Below are positions 33,610-34,888 of a stretch of 34,888 nt of DNA, in pieces. The translations under genes and the position numbers were made by a program. The DNA is taken from contig NZ_JAARZJ010000018.1 of assembly GCF_014229245.1 (NCBI RefSeq), positions 1 to 34,888 on the forward strand, in the 5' to 3' direction. The DNA is from Listeria farberi (GTDB lineage: Bacteria > Bacillota > Bacilli > Lactobacillales > Listeriaceae). Under the pieces are notes generated by a model, which saw only the letters and a list, made by a program, of their open reading frames with translations, searched no databases and had not been told where the DNA came from. The first letter of the stretch is position 1. Each line of letters begins with the position of its first letter.

Positions 33610-34494
33610 ATGGCTAATATTACAGCTCAAATGGTAAAAGAATTACGTGAAAAAACTGGTGCTGGTATGATGGATTGTAAAAAAGCGCTTGTAGAAACTG
33701 AAGGAGATATGGAAAAAGCAATTGACTATCTTCGTGAAAAAGGTATCGCTAAAGCTGCGAAGAAATCTGATCGTGTTGCTTCTGAAGGTATGACTCATGT
33801 AATCAGCAATGAAAAACATGCAGTAGTACTTGAAGTAAATGCTGAAACAGATTTCGTTGCTAAAAACGATAACTTCCAACAGTTAGTTGATGCATTAGCT
33901 AAACAAATTCTTGCAGTACGTCCTGATAGCTTAGAAGACGCGCTTAAAACAGAAATGCCTAATGGTCAAACTGTTCAAGATTATATCACTGAAGCAATCA
34001 CAAAAATCGGTGAAAACATTTCCCTTCGTCGTTTTGAAGTAAAAGAAAAAGCAGACAACTCTGCTTTTGGTGAATACATCCACATGAATGGACGTATTGG
34101 CGTTCTTACACTTCTTGAAGGAACTACTGACACTACAGTTGCAAAAGATGTTGCAATGCACATCGCTGCAATCAATCCTAAATACATTTCTCGTGAAGAC
34201 GTTTCTACTGAAGAAGTGGAACACGAAAAAGAAGTATTAACTCAACAAGCATTAAACGAAGGCAAACCAGCTAATATCGTTGAAAAAATGGTAGAAGGTC
34301 GTTTGAAAAAATATTTAAGCGAAATTTCCTTAGAAGACCAACCTTTCGTTAAAAACCCAGACATCACTGTAGGTGAATACGTAAAACAAAGCGGTGGTAA
34401 AGTTGTATCATTCGTACGTTTCGAAGTAGGCGAAGGAATCGAGAAAAAAGAAGATAACTTTGTTGAAGAAGTAATGAGCCAAGTGAAAAAATAA
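33610..34494 (+). CDS. tsf: Elongation factor Ts
   Basis: EF-Ts exchanges GDP for GTP on EF-Tu. The 294-residue protein has the N-terminal UBA-like domain with [19 protein letters not shown] (residues 9-27) and the core segment [13 protein letters not shown] with the TDFV residues that disrupt Mg2+ binding on EF-Tu. TTGGAGGGAA precedes the ATG. It ends at a strong terminator. Confidence 0.98.
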   Translation: MANITAQMVKELREKTGAGMMDCKKALVETEGDMEKAIDYLREKGIAKAAKKSDRVASEGMTHVISNEKHAVVLEVNAETDFVAKNDNFQQLVDALAKQILAVRPDSLEDALKTEMPNGQTVQDYITEAITKIGENISLRRFEVKEKADNSAFGEYIHMNGRIGVLTLLEGTTDTTVAKDVAMHIAAINPKYISREDVSTEEVEHEKEVLTQQALNEGKPANIVEKMVEGRLKKYLSEISLEDQPFVKNPDITVGEYVKQSGGKVVSFVRFEVGEGIEKKEDNFVEEVMSQVKK

Positions 34495-34510
34495 GCCTTA
34501 TTGATGATTT

Positions 34511-34546
34511 CCCCTCGAGTTTTCCTAGAGAATTCGGGGGGTTTTT
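34511..34546 (+). terminator. Terminator of rpsB-tsf
   Basis: An 11-bp stem CCCCTCGAGTT/AATTCGGGGGG with two wobble pairs, then TTTTT. It lies 16 nt after the tsf stop. Confidence 0.9.
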
Positions 34547-34589
34547 GCTATACTTAAACTACATATAATAACAACAAAAGGAGTTCAAT

Positions 34590-34829
34590 ATGAAGAAAAT
34601 CATCAAGATTACTTTAATTGTTTTATTTTTATTGTTTTTACTGGATAATATATGGATGATGGTACAAACAAAACAAGGACTGGATTTACCGATTTGGCTT
34701 CAAATAGTTTTTTTGCTTGTTTATATAATTTCTGCAATAACTACATATAAAGGAAAATGGTTTGGATTTTTTGCTTCTTTTTTAATGGGTATTGGTATTA
34801 TGTTAGTAAGTATAATTGTCAGTTTGTAA
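34590..34829 (+). CDS. Small membrane protein, unknown function
   Basis: A 79-residue hydrophobic protein with three probable membrane helices (about 4-25, 34-52 and 56-78) and short polar links (QTKQG, TTYKGK). I recognise no family. AAAAGGAG precedes the ATG at a good distance, an extended -10 (TGC TATACT, 34546-34554) overlaps the end of the tsf terminator, and a terminator follows, so it looks like a real single-gene unit. Confidence 0.72.
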   Translation: MKKIIKITLIVLFLLFLLDNIWMMVQTKQGLDLPIWLQIVFLLVYIISAITTYKGKWFGFFASFLMGIGIMLVSIIVSL

Positions 34830-34831
34830 CT

Positions 34832-34862
34832 AAAAACCTCGATTATCACTCGGGGTTTTTTG
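34832..34862 (+). terminator. Terminator of the last small gene
   Basis: AAAAACCTCGA pairs with TCGGGGTTTTT (one wobble pair) around a 7-nt loop, followed by T-rich sequence. Confidence 0.85.
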
Positions 34863-34888
34863 TTTTATTAAGTTTAATATACTATATG

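Overview
The window looks like a low-GC Firmicute chromosome, most likely Listeria. Strong ribosome binding sites, several TTG and GTG starts, SAM-I and T-box leaders and a Bacillus trnB-like tRNA cluster all fit. The gene order (MFS transporter, metE-metI-metC-yitJ, menA/menFDHBE, metal-binding lipoprotein, yidD, metK, asnB, ytqBA, leuS, rpsB-tsf) matches what I recall of the Listeria genus. The species cannot be fixed by reading alone.

Layout. (1) 1-2112: the end of an rRNA operon (5S rRNA) and 21 tightly packed tRNA genes, closed by a terminator. (2) 2173-3330: an MFS transporter. (3) 3352-10095: a methionine operon under a SAM-I riboswitch. It encodes cobalamin-independent methionine synthase (metE), the two transsulfuration enzymes (metI, metC), and a homocysteine methyltransferase/methylene-THF reductase fusion. 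(4) 10128-17437: menaquinone synthesis, with menA divergent from menF-menD-menH-menB-menE. menC is absent. (5) 17455-18820 on the minus strand: a zinc-type ABC binding lipoprotein behind a Zur-box-like palindrome, preceded by yidD. (6) 18895-20592: Nudix hydrolase ytkD, a DUF2584-type protein and an L-2-hydroxyacid dehydrogenase, all starting with TTG. (7) 20653-24553: a small membrane protein, then metK under a second SAM-I riboswitch, then asnB. (8) 24579-26116 on the minus strand: the ytqB(mnmM)-ytqA pair, assigned to tRNA wobble-uridine modification. (9) 26198-28931: leuS behind a leucine T-box. (10) 29019-32362: a probable N-acetylmuramic acid cassette: RpiR-family regulator, murQ etherase and PTS EIIBC. 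(11) 32363-34829: an unexplained 14-bp hairpin, the rpsB leader, rpsB, an attenuator-like hairpin, tsf and a small membrane protein.

How it works together. Methionine genes and SAM synthetase are tied to the SAM pool by two S-box leaders. leuS is tied to charged tRNA-Leu. The men genes supply most of the route from chorismate to demethylmenaquinone. The MurNAc cassette would import and open the sugar released from peptidoglycan. Most of the window is housekeeping. I found no clearly new system; the best leads are the MurNAc cassette with its predicted operator, the hairpin at 32498-32541, the structured rpsB leader and the near-palindrome between menA and menF. All statements rest on reading the sequence and remembered family knowledge; no search was run.
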